A stretch of 64,000 bases of DNA from Aquicoccus sp. G2-2. Its GTDB lineage: Bacteria > Pseudomonadota > Alphaproteobacteria > Rhodobacterales > Rhodobacteraceae. The notes under the pieces are model-generated. The model made no database searches. It was not told the DNA's origin and saw only the letters and a program-made list of their open reading frames with translations. The position numbers and the translations under genes are program-made. The stretch lies in NCBI RefSeq assembly GCF_034555965.1, contig NZ_JAYDCK010000003.1, forward strand, positions 1,240,001-1,304,000, given 5' to 3'. Below, piece after piece: positions 17,952 through 26,782 of the stretch; position 1 is the stretch's first letter; every line of letters starts with the position of its first letter.

Positions 17952-19112
17952 TCACGCGTCAAGCGTCAGTTCCGGCAACTCGGGCAAATCGGGCAAATCG
18001 CGCGCGCTTGGCGAGGCCGGAATCTCGCTCAGCCCGTCTGATGCGCCGCCCGTGGCCAGAGGCGCAGCCTCTTTGGCACCATCACGCGCCCCGGTCGCAC
18101 GTTTCGGCACCTCCTCCTCGCCCGCCTCGCTTGGCGCTGGCGCACCCGGTTGCCCCACATCGGCATCGGTCTCACGATCATCGGACAACGCCGCGCGCAA
18201 AGACGCCACAGCGCCGCGCAACCGCACGGCCCGAAAGCCGTTGATCTGCCCCAACCGGCAGGTCACGATCCCCTCTCCGCGCCCGTCTTCCAGCCGTGTC
18301 CGCGCCAGCGCCTCACGCGGGATGTCTAAACGCTCCCCCGGTTTCAGCGCCACCAACTCTGCCAGCGGCAGGCTCAACCGATGCAACACCGCCGCCATCG
18401 GCGCATGCGCTGCCATCAACGCGCCCTGCCCAAGCTGTGTTTCTTGCCCCGTGCCGCCCGCCGCCTCACCCTCTGGCGGCGACACCGGGCAAACCGGCAG
18501 GGCCAGCACCAACTCCCCCTGCTTGCCGCCCCCGCCCAGATCAAGCGTCAGGCGGAACAGATGAAAATCCGGCGCATCCAGCAACAACCCCAACAGGCGC
18601 GGCCCTTCGATCATCGCACCAAAGCGAAACCCCGCCGCCGCTTGCCCGGCCTGATTACTGGCCTGATTTTTGGCCTGATCGCCCGCCAAATCTGCGGCAA
18701 GCCCGGCGGCAAAACCGCTCAGCGTCGCATTCAACAGCGGCGCAATCAGCGCCGCATCGGTCTGCGTCGGCTTGCGCGGCTCCGCCGCACGGCGCGTCAC
18801 CTGCCCCATCGTCTGCATCTCGATCAACCCGGCAATGATCTGCATATCGACCGACGCCGCCCCGATTGCCCCATCCGGCCCGTCAAGCACCATGATCAGC
18901 CGCTCTTGGGCAAACGCCCCGATCACGCCGGGCTGACCACAGGCGCTGATCTCCATCGCGGTCACAGCCAGCGCCAGATCGAAAAGCTCATCCGCCGCCC
19001 GCGCAAATGCCAGCCGCAAGGCGCGCGCAGGCGTCATCGTCCGGGCCTGATGCTCCTCCCGGCCACTGCGCGCCTTGCGCTGCAATATTGGTGTTCGCCC
19101 AGCTTCGCTCAT
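17952..19112 (-). CDS. FliM/FliN-family (SpoA-domain) protein
   Basis: This protein of 386 residues has a C-terminal SpoA-like region (LKPGERLDIPREALARTRLEDG) and an N-terminal part with REEHQARTMTPARALRLAFARAAD, resembling divergent FliM-like switch proteins of Rhodobacterales. A low-complexity Gln/Ala stretch (GDQAKNQASNQAGQAAAG) and a long Pro/Glu-rich tail flank the conserved parts. The ATG at 19112 is favoured by alignment with family N-termini as I recall them; an ATG at 19190 would overlap the kinase stop. No flagellar genes are nearby; it follows the SSS kinase gene and may be cotranscribed. Confidence 0.65.
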   Translation of the reverse strand: MSEAGRTPILQRKARSGREEHQARTMTPARALRLAFARAADELFDLALAVTAMEISACGQPGVIGAFAQERLIMVLDGPDGAIGAASVDMQIIAGLIEMQTMGQVTRRAAEPRKPTQTDAALIAPLLNATLSGFAAGLAADLAGDQAKNQASNQAGQAAAGFRFGAMIEGPRLLGLLLDAPDFHLFRLTLDLGGGGKQGELVLALPVCPVSPPEGEAAGGTGQETQLGQGALMAAHAPMAAVLHRLSLPLAELVALKPGERLDIPREALARTRLEDGRGEGIVTCRLGQINGFRAVRLRGAVASLRAALSDDRETDADVGQPGAPAPSEAGEEEVPKRATGARDGAKEAAPLATGGASDGLSEIPASPSARDLPDLPELPELTLDA

Positions 19113-19176
19113 ACCCTCCACACCGCCTTTTGCGGGTCCGTTCGGGCATTCTATAGTATCAAGCGTTAACGCCACC

Positions 19177-21891
19177 TTAGCGTCGGCCATGCGCCGCTTC
19201 AGTGCGCCACCATGCGCGCCTGCCGGGGCAGGCTGACCCGGAATGCCGCGCCACCTTGCCCCGGTAGATAAGCAATCTCCCCCCGAGCCGCACCATGATC
19301 TCGCGACTGATCGCCAGACCAAGCCCCGCGCCACCGGCCTCCTTGTGACTCACCCGGTAGAATTTCTCGAACACGATCTCCTGCGCATCGCGCGGTATCC
19401 CGCTGCCATTGTCAATGAAATCGACCACCAGATTGCCGCCATCGGCCGTCACTGAAATCGCAAGTTCCGGCGCCTTCGCGTCGCAGTATTTCTGCACGTT
19501 GGAAATCAGGTTGATGAACACCTGCGCCAGCCGGTCAAGGTCGGTCTCAATCGGCACCGCCCCGGCGGCATCGCCCGTGCGCGTAATCACCACGCCCGCA
19601 CCGCCCGCCGTAGCCGCCAGCGCCTGATCCAGCACCCCGTTCAATGTACCAAGGCGCAGGTTCATGCTCACCTGCCCGCTTTCCAGCACACTGAGATCAA
19701 GCAGATCATCAAGCAACCGGGTCAGCCGCCGCGCCTCGTCATGGATGATCGAGGCATAGCGTTCCTTGTCGGTCTGGCTCAGCGCGTCGGTATCACGCAG
19801 AATTTCCGAAAACGCGTGGATCGAGGTCATCGGCGTGCGCAACTCATGGCTGATCTGGCTCAGGAAAGCATCCTTTTGCACCGAAAGCTGGGTCAGCTTC
19901 TCATTCGCCTCGCGCAATTGCCGCGCGGTGCGGGTCAGCTCGGTCGATTTGGCCTCCAACTGGCTCGAATATTCCATCATCTGCGCGGTCTCGTCGGCCA
20001 CCGCCATCAGGTCCTGCACCGTCACGCTGGCGCGGCCAACAATCTGCCCCACCATCGCGTGCGCCGTGGCCGCGCCGACCGAGCCGGACAGTTCGCGCTC
20101 CAAAACGTTGAGAAAATCCGGCGACGGTTCCGGCAGATAGCCCTCAAGCCCCTGCCGCCCGGCGGCATTGCGAAACAGCGCCTGCGCCTCGCCCGGCCCC
20201 ATGATGCGCTGCGCCATGATCAACAGATCTTCGCTGCGCGCCATCCCGCCAGACCAACTTTGCCGCCCGGCGGAATGCTGGAACACATCGACATATTGCG
20301 CGCCCTGCAACCGCTCAAGCGGCGACGGAAAAGAGGCAAGCGAAACCGCAACAAATGCCAGCGTATTAAGCGACATCGACCACAGGATCGCATGGACCAG
20401 CGGATCAAGCCCGGTAATCCCGAACAAGGCTTGCGGACGCAGCCAGCCCAGCCCCCACGGCCCCACGTTCAGCACCGCCCCACTCAGGATCGCGCCCGGC
20501 CCGAAGCTTGGCAACAACATCGCCCATGTCCAGATGATAAACCCGGTGCCAAGCCCCGCCAGCGCGCCCGCCCGGCTCGATCCGCGCCAGAAAAGCCCGC
20601 CCAGCAGTGCTGGCAGAAACTGCGCCACGCCAAGAAACGAAACCAGCCCGATCGCCGCAAGCTGCGCGCCGCCCCCCGACACCCGGTAATAAAGATACCC
20701 CAGCGTCAGCACCCCGGCGATGGAAAGCCTGCGCGACAACAGCACAAGACTGCGCACATCGCCCGAAACCATCGCGCCGCCATGCCTGAGCCTAAGCCAG
20801 ATCGGCACGACGATATGGTTGGACACCATGGTGGAAAGCGCAATCGCCGCGACGATCACCATCGAGGTTGCACTGGAAAACCCGCCCAGAAACGACAAAA
20901 CCGCCAGCCCCGTCTGCCCCTGCGACAGCGGCACGGTCAGCACGAAAAGGTCCGGGTTCGCCCCCGTCGGCATCAAATCAAGCCCAATCGCCGCAATCGG
21001 CAGCACAAACAGGCTCATCAGCATCAGATAGCCCGGAAACATCCAGCTCGCCAACCTCAGATGGCCTTCGTCTTCGTTCTCCACCACCAACACCTGAAAC
21101 ATCCTTGGCAACGTAAGAAACGCCGCCGCCGACAGGAAGATCATCCCGGCCCAACGCCCGCCGGCGACCTGCCAATGGCCGATCTCGCTGGCGTCGATGC
21201 GTTGCAACGTCTCCGCCACCCCGCCGCCCAGCCCCCAAACCACGAAAACCCCCACCGTCATCAGCGCAAACAGCTTGACCACCGCTTCGAGCGCAATCGC
21301 CATCACCACCCCGCTGTGGCGCTCGTTGGCGTCAAGGTTGCGGGTGCCAAACAACACCGTGAACAGCGCCAGCCCGGCCGCGACCCAAAGCGCCGTCAGG
21401 TGAATATCGCCCACCGCGGCCGTCTCTGCCACCGGCCCGGCAAACGCGGTGAACGCGGTATAGGCCAGCGTCACCGATTGCAGTTGCAGCGCGATATAGG
21501 GCGTCGTGCCCAGCACCGCCATCATCGTCACCATCACCGCCAGCAGCGACGACTTGCCATAGCGGCTGGAAATCAGGTCGGCCACCGACGTCACCCGCTG
21601 GGCGCGCCCCACCCGCACCATCTTGCGCAAGCCCCACCACCAGCCGACCATCACCAGCGTCGGGCCAACATAGATCGTCACAAACTCAAGCCCCGAGCGC
21701 GCGGCAGAGCCGACCGCGCCGTAAAACGTCCAGGCGGTGCAATAGATCGACAGCGACAGCGTATAAACCACCGGAGAGCGCATCCACCCCGCGCGCCCGC
21801 GCCGCGCCGCGCGGTCCGCCATGAACGCCACCAGAAAAAGCAGCGCCACATAAAGCAGGCTGACAGCCAGCAGTGTTTCAAGCACCGCCAT
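19177..21891 (-). CDS. SSS-transporter-domain histidine kinase, 3' end frameshifted
   Basis: As read this is 904 residues. Residues 1 to about 490 form a sodium/solute symporter (PutP-like) domain with about 13 membrane segments. A coiled linker, a HisKA domain with phosphorylated His682 (SHELRTPMTSIH) and a HATPase domain (DNGSGIP, GAGLGLAISRE) follow. This is the layout of CbrA/CrbS sensors. The last 35 or so residues are out of frame: restoring one base to the C6 run at 19279-19284 gives GGEIAYLPGQGGAAFRVSLP and a stop at 19199-19201, the expected G2-box end. It follows a small membrane protein and a receiver gene. CrbS-type kinases control acetate use in other bacteria, and acs lies 8 kb away. 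Confidence 0.9.
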   Translation of the reverse strand: MAVLETLLAVSLLYVALLFLVAFMADRAARRGRAGWMRSPVVYTLSLSIYCTAWTFYGAVGSAARSGLEFVTIYVGPTLVMVGWWWGLRKMVRVGRAQRVTSVADLISSRYGKSSLLAVMVTMMAVLGTTPYIALQLQSVTLAYTAFTAFAGPVAETAAVGDIHLTALWVAAGLALFTVLFGTRNLDANERHSGVVMAIALEAVVKLFALMTVGVFVVWGLGGGVAETLQRIDASEIGHWQVAGGRWAGMIFLSAAAFLTLPRMFQVLVVENEDEGHLRLASWMFPGYLMLMSLFVLPIAAIGLDLMPTGANPDLFVLTVPLSQGQTGLAVLSFLGGFSSATSMVIVAAIALSTMVSNHIVVPIWLRLRHGGAMVSGDVRSLVLLSRRLSIAGVLTLGYLYYRVSGGGAQLAAIGLVSFLGVAQFLPALLGGLFWRGSSRAGALAGLGTGFIIWTWAMLLPSFGPGAILSGAVLNVGPWGLGWLRPQALFGITGLDPLVHAILWSMSLNTLAFVAVSLASFPSPLERLQGAQYVDVFQHSAGRQSWSGGMARSEDLLIMAQRIMGPGEAQALFRNAAGRQGLEGYLPEPSPDFLNVLERELSGSVGAATAHAMVGQIVGRASVTVQDLMAVADETAQMMEYSSQLEAKSTELTRTARQLREANEKLTQLSVQKDAFLSQISHELRTPMTSIHAFSEILRDTDALSQTDKERYASIIHDEARRLTRLLDDLLDLSVLESGQVSMNLRLGTLNGVLDQALAATAGGAGVVITRTGDAAGAVPIETDLDRLAQVFINLISNVQKYCDAKAPELAISVTADGGNLVVDFIDNGSGIPRDAQEIVFEKFYRVSHKEAGGAGLGLAISREIMVRLGGRLLIYRGKVARHSGSACPGRRAWWRTEAAHGRR

Positions 21892-22241
21892 CAGTCAGCG
21901 TCCCGCCCGCCCGGCGGCGTGGGTGTGTCCACCTCCTCGGGCGCTCGGCTCTCTGCTTGCACGCCGCGCCCGCGAAACGCCTGCGCCAGCACCGCCGTCG
22001 CAATCACCAGCATCAACCAAACCCCGAACACATAAAGAAACGCCGCCGAGCTGTTGATCTTGCCCGGCGTCCACAACAGCGGCACCGCCCACAGCCCCGC
22101 ACCCAGCAACGGCACCAGCCGCACCGCGTCGATCAACCGGCGGCGCCGGTATCCGGCCTGTTCAAGAAAGACCGGCCCGGCCCGACCTCCATGCGATGAA
22201 ATGGCGCGTGGCCCGCCTGCCTGATGGTCCGGCCCGCTCAC
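21891..22241 (-). CDS. small membrane protein between receiver and SSS kinase
   Basis: This protein of 116 residues has two hydrophobic segments, at about residues 42-57 and 65-88 (SSAAFLYVFGVWLMLVIATA), and a charged proline-rich tail. A GTG start at 22241 overlaps the receiver stop as GTGA, and its own stop overlaps the kinase start, so the three genes are translationally coupled. No family name is recognised. Small membrane proteins of similar size accompany SSS symporters such as ActP (YjcH, DUF485), which this may resemble in role. Confidence 0.75.
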   Translation of the reverse strand: MSGPDHQAGGPRAISSHGGRAGPVFLEQAGYRRRRLIDAVRLVPLLGAGLWAVPLLWTPGKINSSAAFLYVFGVWLMLVIATAVLAQAFRGRGVQAESRAPEEVDTPTPPGGRDAD

Positions 22242-22606
22242 GCGCCCACCAATGCGCGCACCGCGTCACGCATCTCTGTGTTGGAAAACGGTTTGGTCAT
22301 GAACCGGTTGGCGCCCATCTTTTCGGCCATTTCCCGGTCTTTTGCCTGCCCGCGCGCGGTCAAAATCATCACCGGCAGATCACGCGTCGCATCATTCGCG
22401 CGCAGCGCCTTGAGGATGTCATAGCCGCTCATCCCCGGCAGCATCACATCCAGAATGACAAGGTCAGGGCGTTTGTCACGCACCGCGTCAAGCGCCGTCT
22501 GCCCGTTCGAATGCGTATCCACCTTCCAGCCATCGCGCGACAGGATGAAACTGATGGCCTCGATAATGTTCGGCTCATCTTCGATAATCAGGACATGTTT
22601 GCCCAT
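22238..22606 (-). CDS. single-domain CheY-like response regulator
   Basis: This 122-residue protein is only a receiver domain: acidic pocket IEDEPN near the N-terminus, phospho-acceptor Asp in LVILDVMLPGMSGYD, Thr in ILTARGQ and Lys in FMTKPFS. No output domain follows. The ATG at 22606 gives MGKHVLIIEDE. It forms a coupled unit with the small membrane protein and the SSS kinase. Because it lacks a DNA-binding domain it must act by protein contact, perhaps on the XRE-type regulator encoded upstream or the FliM-like protein; both are guesses. Confidence 0.93.
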   Translation of the reverse strand: MGKHVLIIEDEPNIIEAISFILSRDGWKVDTHSNGQTALDAVRDKRPDLVILDVMLPGMSGYDILKALRANDATRDLPVMILTARGQAKDREMAEKMGANRFMTKPFSNTEMRDAVRALVGA

Positions 22607-22707
22607 CCCGTGTTTTCCTCCCCTGACGCGCTCTCCCGGCCCGCCTTTTCTTTTCGTTATCGGCAATCACGCTGCCGCTGTCAAAACTCTTCCGCCCCCT
22701 GCCCTGC

Positions 22708-24012
22708 TCATTCGACCCCCGCCATCAATGACGGCTCCCGCCGCGTCGGGCATCCCGGCAGCGCGCAGATCCGGCAACTCGCACCAACCGGCTCCAGCAG
22801 ATCATCCTTTGCCTGCTGCACCGGCAGAAGCAGCATATGCGCCTCGAAAAGCGGCTCGCGGTTCACCTCCGCCGCCCCGGCAGGCAAGGCAATCGCAAAG
22901 GCCCGGAACCGGCGCTCTGCGCCGCGCACCTCGCGCGCCGATTGGCTGATCACGGTTGAAAGCGGCACCATCGGACGGCTCAACGCGCGAAACAGCGGCC
23001 AGCGCGGGCACGCCGCCCCGAACCGCGGCAGCGAAAACCCCTCCAGCGGCTTGCGAAAGGTCAGCGTGCCCGAACCGTCGCAAATCGCCAATCCCGCCTC
23101 ACTCTGCGGCAGGCTGGCCATGCGCCGCATCGCCATCGCCACATCAACCCCGAACCGCGCCGCCAATGCCAGCGGATCAGCCGCGCCATCGGTCAGCGCC
23201 TGCTCCACCTCGCCAAGCGGCATCGCCCGCGCATCCGCGCCGTAGCGCCGCAGGATTGCCAACGCCTGCGCCCGCGCGCTGACCGATACCAGCATTGGCG
23301 CTGCCGCCACGATGGCACCCGGCTCAATGCCCCCCGGTGTTTCCAACTCAGGAAAATGAAAGCCGCTCGCTTCCAGAAAGGCCTCGATCTCTTCTTGCGG
23401 CGATGTATGGCGCGCCTCCACTGGCCGCGCCGCGTCCAGAAAGCTTACCAAACTACGCGCCCCATCCGCCAATCTCTCTGCATCCTCGTTGATATTGCGA
23501 TGAAACCGGTCGCGCCATTCCGGCTCGATCTCACGGGTTTCCACCAGAATGGCCGCGGTCGAGCGGATCGCCGTCACCGTGTCGAGCACCTCATGCAGCG
23601 TCGCCGCCAGATGCGGATCATGGGTCAGCCGGTCGGTCAGGCTTTCGACCGTATGTTCCAAGGCCCGAATGCGCCGCAACTGCGCCGCGACAAGCCGCGC
23701 CCAGCCGGGAAACCGCCCGGCAAAATCCTCCGCGCTGACCGTTTCCGTGCCATCCTCCCCGGCGGCATCCATCGCCGCCCGAAGCCGTGCCAGCAGCGCC
23801 GTTTCCGCCCCGTCCGCCAGCAGCGATTGATCAACATCCAAAGCCCCGGCAATCGCCGCCAGCAGCTTGCCGCCGATTCTGCGCCGGTTATGCTCGATCA
23901 GGTTAAGGTATGACGGTGAAACGCCGACCAGCTCGGCCAGCTTTGATTGCTGCACTCCCAACACCAGCCGCCTTTCACGAATTCGGCTTCCGGCAAGCCC
24001 GCTCTCACTCAT
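22708..24012 (-). CDS. ScfR/RamB-type XRE-family regulator
   Basis: This 434-residue protein has an N-terminal XRE helix-turn-helix (about residues 10-62, SKLAELVGVSPSYLNLIEHN) followed by the long C-terminal region of the short-chain fatty acyl regulator family (DUF2083), ending in a cysteine-rich CRICALPGCPTRREP. RamB and ScfR members control acetate/propionate genes such as acs and the methylcitrate cycle. It is divergent from the Liv-type transporter, and acs follows that transporter, a fitting target. The AT-rich intergenic region contains candidate operators. Confidence 0.88.
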   Translation of the reverse strand: MSESGLAGSRIRERRLVLGVQQSKLAELVGVSPSYLNLIEHNRRRIGGKLLAAIAGALDVDQSLLADGAETALLARLRAAMDAAGEDGTETVSAEDFAGRFPGWARLVAAQLRRIRALEHTVESLTDRLTHDPHLAATLHEVLDTVTAIRSTAAILVETREIEPEWRDRFHRNINEDAERLADGARSLVSFLDAARPVEARHTSPQEEIEAFLEASGFHFPELETPGGIEPGAIVAAAPMLVSVSARAQALAILRRYGADARAMPLGEVEQALTDGAADPLALAARFGVDVAMAMRRMASLPQSEAGLAICDGSGTLTFRKPLEGFSLPRFGAACPRWPLFRALSRPMVPLSTVISQSAREVRGAERRFRAFAIALPAGAAEVNREPLFEAHMLLLPVQQAKDDLLEPVGASCRICALPGCPTRREPSLMAGVE

Positions 24013-24226
24013 CGCCTATCCTCCCGTTTTCAATGGTTTGCTGCATCGCAACATAAATAAATTTACAAAAACGCGAATTCATCTGTTCATATTTTTACAA
24101 AATTATCCATAAAAGACAAGATGTTGTTGCGGGGTTTTCTTGCGATCTGAGATAATGAATTTGCACAAACGTGCTTGTGGGGGGCATGAGGAGGTCTCCC
24201 ACGTAAACCAATCCGGGAGGAATTCC
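24013..24226. promoter_or_regulatory. AT-rich divergent promoter region with repeats
   Basis: This 214-base gap between the divergent ScfR-like and transporter genes is strikingly AT-rich at 24050-24120. The nonamer TTTACAAAA occurs at 24062-24070 and 24094-24102, 32 bases apart, about three helical turns. An inverted GTTTGC..GCAAC pair sits at 24036-24052 and TTTGCACAAAC at about 24160-24170. RamB-type proteins bind sites containing TTTGC, so the latter two are candidate operators. A GGGAGG ribosome site precedes the ATG at 24227. Confidence 0.5.
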
Positions 24227-25624
24227 ATGACCAAATCCAATCTCACGCGCCGGGGCGTGCTGAAGACCAGTGCCTTGGCAGGCGCCGGCCTCGCTGTCCC
24301 GACGATCTTTACCGCAAGCAGCGCCTCGGCCTATACCAACGAGCCGACGAACGGCACCGTGAAGTTCGGCTTCAACGTGCCCCAGACCGGCCCCTACGCC
24401 GAAGAAGGGCTTGATGAGCTGCGCGCCCAGAAGCTCGCGGTCGAGCACCTCAACGGTGAAGGCGACGGCGGCATGCTCAACACCTTCTCGTCGAAAGCCC
24501 TCAAGGGCGACGGTATCCTTGGCAACAAGGTCGATTTCGTCACCGGCGACACCCAGACCAAGTCCGACGCAGCGCGCGCCGCAGCCAAGTCGATGATCGA
24601 AAAAGACGGCGTCATCATGATCAACGGCTCCTCGTCCTCGGGCGTGGCCGTGGCCATGCAGGGGCTGTGTCAGGATGCGGGCATCGTCTACATGACCGGC
24701 CTCACACACTCCAACGACACCACCGGCAAGGACCGCAAAGCCAATGGCTTCCGCCATTTCTTTGATGCCTACATGTCCGCCGCCGCGCTGGCGCCGGTGC
24801 TGGTCAAAGCCTACGGCAAAGACCGCAAGGCTTATCACCTCACCGCCGACTATACCTGGGGCTGGACCCAGCAGGAATCGATGGCAGCCGCCACCGAGGC
24901 GCTTGGCTGGCAAACCGTGAAGAACGTGATGACCCCGCTGGCGACAACCGACTTTTCGTCCTACATCGCCCCGGTGCTGAACTCCGGTGCCGATGTGCTG
25001 GTGCTCAACCACTACGGCGGAAACATGGTCAACTCGCTGACTCAGGCGGTGCAGTTTGGCCTGCGCGACAAGATGGTGAACGGCAAGCAATTCGAAATCA
25101 TCGTGCCGCTTTATTCGGAACTGATGGTCGCTGGTGCGGGCAAGAACGTCGAAGGCGTTTACGGCTCGATGAACTGGAACTGGCAGCTTGACGATGACGG
25201 CTCCAAGGCCTTCGTCAAAAGCTTCGGCGAAAAATATGGCCGCCCGCCCTCCAACTCGGCACAGACCTGCTATGCGCAAGTCCTGCTTTATGCCGACGCA
25301 GCCGCGCGCGCAGGCTCGTTCAACCCCTGCGCCATCGAAGAAGCACTCACCGGCGGCGACAGCTCGCTTCCGGGCATCTCTTCGGCGTCCAACAAGGGCT
25401 TCGTGTTCGACGGCCTCGGCAATGGGGAAACACTCTATCGCCACGCCGATCACCAGTGCTTCAAAGACGTTCTCGTGGTGAAGGGTACCGAACACCCGAC
25501 CAGCGAATACGACACGCTGGAAATCGTCGAGAAAACACCGACTGCGCAAGTCTGGTATGAGCCTGACCACCCGATGTTCGGTGGTAAGGAAGCCACGCTT
25601 GGGAAGTGCAACCCCGGCGCATAA
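24227..25624 (+). CDS. Liv/urea-type ABC substrate-binding protein, Tat signal
   Basis: This 465-residue protein has a Tat signal (TRRGVLKTSALAGAGLA, cleavage near SSASA) and a type 1 periplasmic-binding fold of the branched-chain amino acid/urea/amide class. Typical blocks include FGFNVPQTGPYAEEG, INGSSSSGVAVAMQ and DYTWGWTQQES. It starts the operon with LivHMGF-type genes and acs downstream. The ligand is unknown; context near ScfR and acs suggests short-chain amides or acids. A GGGAGG site precedes the ATG. Confidence 0.92.
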   Translation: MTKSNLTRRGVLKTSALAGAGLAVPTIFTASSASAYTNEPTNGTVKFGFNVPQTGPYAEEGLDELRAQKLAVEHLNGEGDGGMLNTFSSKALKGDGILGNKVDFVTGDTQTKSDAARAAAKSMIEKDGVIMINGSSSSGVAVAMQGLCQDAGIVYMTGLTHSNDTTGKDRKANGFRHFFDAYMSAAALAPVLVKAYGKDRKAYHLTADYTWGWTQQESMAAATEALGWQTVKNVMTPLATTDFSSYIAPVLNSGADVLVLNHYGGNMVNSLTQAVQFGLRDKMVNGKQFEIIVPLYSELMVAGAGKNVEGVYGSMNWNWQLDDDGSKAFVKSFGEKYGRPPSNSAQTCYAQVLLYADAAARAGSFNPCAIEEALTGGDSSLPGISSASNKGFVFDGLGNGETLYRHADHQCFKDVLVVKGTEHPTSEYDTLEIVEKTPTAQVWYEPDHPMFGGKEATLGKCNPGA

Positions 25625-25650
25625 TGCGCTGACGGGCTATGGCCTTCTGG

Positions 25651-25675
25651 AGGGCGGGATCAAATTTCCCGCCCT
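25651..25675 (+). terminator. hairpin between binding-protein and permease genes
   Basis: A perfect 9-bp stem AGGGCGGGA / TCCCGCCCT with a seven-base loop lies 27 bases after the binding-protein stop and is followed by CATTCT, a weak T run. In ABC operons such hairpins often stabilise the upstream message or partially terminate, so the binding protein is made in excess of the membrane parts. Confidence 0.65.
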
Positions 25676-25744
25676 CATTCTACCAAAACCCAACCGGCGC
25701 CGCATCACAAGAGCGCCGTCCACGCGTATCCTGAGGTAGGCACG

Positions 25745-26779
25745 ATGGAACTCGGCCAGATTATCCTGCAAATTCTGAACGGGCTCGACAAGGGCTCTGC
25801 CTACGCGCTGATCGCGCTCGGGCTTACGTTGATTTTCGGCACGCTTGGCGTCGTTAACTTCGCGCATGGCGCGCTGTTCATGATCGGTGCCTTCTGTGCC
25901 GTCGTGACCAACAAACTCCTGTCGCTCGAACATATCACGCTCAGCGCCACGGAAAAAACACCCTGGGGCACCGCCAAGGAAATCCGCGTGCCTTACGCCG
26001 AACAATGGTTCGGCGAATTCGGCCATCACCTGATAGATTACGCCGTGCCGGTCTCGATCCTGCTGACCATTCCCGTCATGGTGCTGATCGGCTATGCGAT
26101 GGAACGCGGGGTGATCAAGCATTTCTACAAGCGCCCGCACGCCGATCAGATCCTTGTCACCTTCGGGCTTGCCATCGTGCTGCAAGAGATCGTCAAAGCA
26201 AATTTCGGCGCCAACCCGATCCAAACCCCGGCCCCCGCCGCTCTCTCCGGCTCCTATGACATGGGGCTTTTGATGGGCTTTCCCGCCGATGTCGTGGTCT
26301 ATCCGATCTGGCGGCTGATCTATTTCTGCTTTTCCGCCATCATCATCAGCGCTGTGTTTGCCTTCCTGCGCTATACCACCTTCGGCATGGTGGTGCGCGC
26401 CGGTATGGCGGACCGTGAAACCGTCGGGCTTCTGGGCGTCAATATCGACCGGCGCTTTACCATCATGTTCGGCGTCGCCGCCGCCGTGGCCGGGCTTGCC
26501 GGGGCGATGTATGCCCCGATCAACTCGCCCAATTATCACATGGGCATGGATTTTCTGGTGCTGAGCTTCGTCGTCGTCGTGGTCGGCGGCATGGGCAGCC
26601 TGCCCGGTGCCGTTGCTGCCGGGTTCCTGCTTGGCGTGCTTGAAGGCTTCGCTTCGCTGAACGAGATCAAGGCGCTTATCCCCGGTATCGACCAGATCAT
26701 CATCTATCTCGTGGCAATCGTTATCCTGCTCACCCGTCCACGCGGACTTTTGGGCAAAAAAGGCGTGATGGAGGAATAA
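25745..26779 (+). CDS. branched-chain/amide ABC permease, LivH type
   Basis: This 344-residue membrane protein of the LivH family has about eight to nine membrane segments. Family blocks are GSAYALIALGLTLIFGTLGVVN at the N-terminus (residues about 17-38) and VVVGGMGSLPGAVAAG near the C-terminus. A periplasmic or cytoplasmic insert of about 40 residues (roughly 62-100) is longer than in E. coli LivH. It is followed after three bases by the LivM-type gene. Confidence 0.93.
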   Translation: MELGQIILQILNGLDKGSAYALIALGLTLIFGTLGVVNFAHGALFMIGAFCAVVTNKLLSLEHITLSATEKTPWGTAKEIRVPYAEQWFGEFGHHLIDYAVPVSILLTIPVMVLIGYAMERGVIKHFYKRPHADQILVTFGLAIVLQEIVKANFGANPIQTPAPAALSGSYDMGLLMGFPADVVVYPIWRLIYFCFSAIIISAVFAFLRYTTFGMVVRAGMADRETVGLLGVNIDRRFTIMFGVAAAVAGLAGAMYAPINSPNYHMGMDFLVLSFVVVVVGGMGSLPGAVAAGFLLGVLEGFASLNEIKALIPGIDQIIIYLVAIVILLTRPRGLLGKKGVMEE

Positions 26780-26782
26780 TCA

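Noticed and set aside
18008-23913. Long open frames on the plus strand opposite the FliM-like, kinase and regulator genes (one of 764 codons)
   Set aside because: They are Arg/His/Gln-rich antisense shadows typical of high-GC genes and carry no family sequence.
24095-25570. A 491-codon minus-strand frame opposite the binding-protein gene
   Set aside because: It lies antisense to a clear Tat-exported binding protein and has shadow-like composition.
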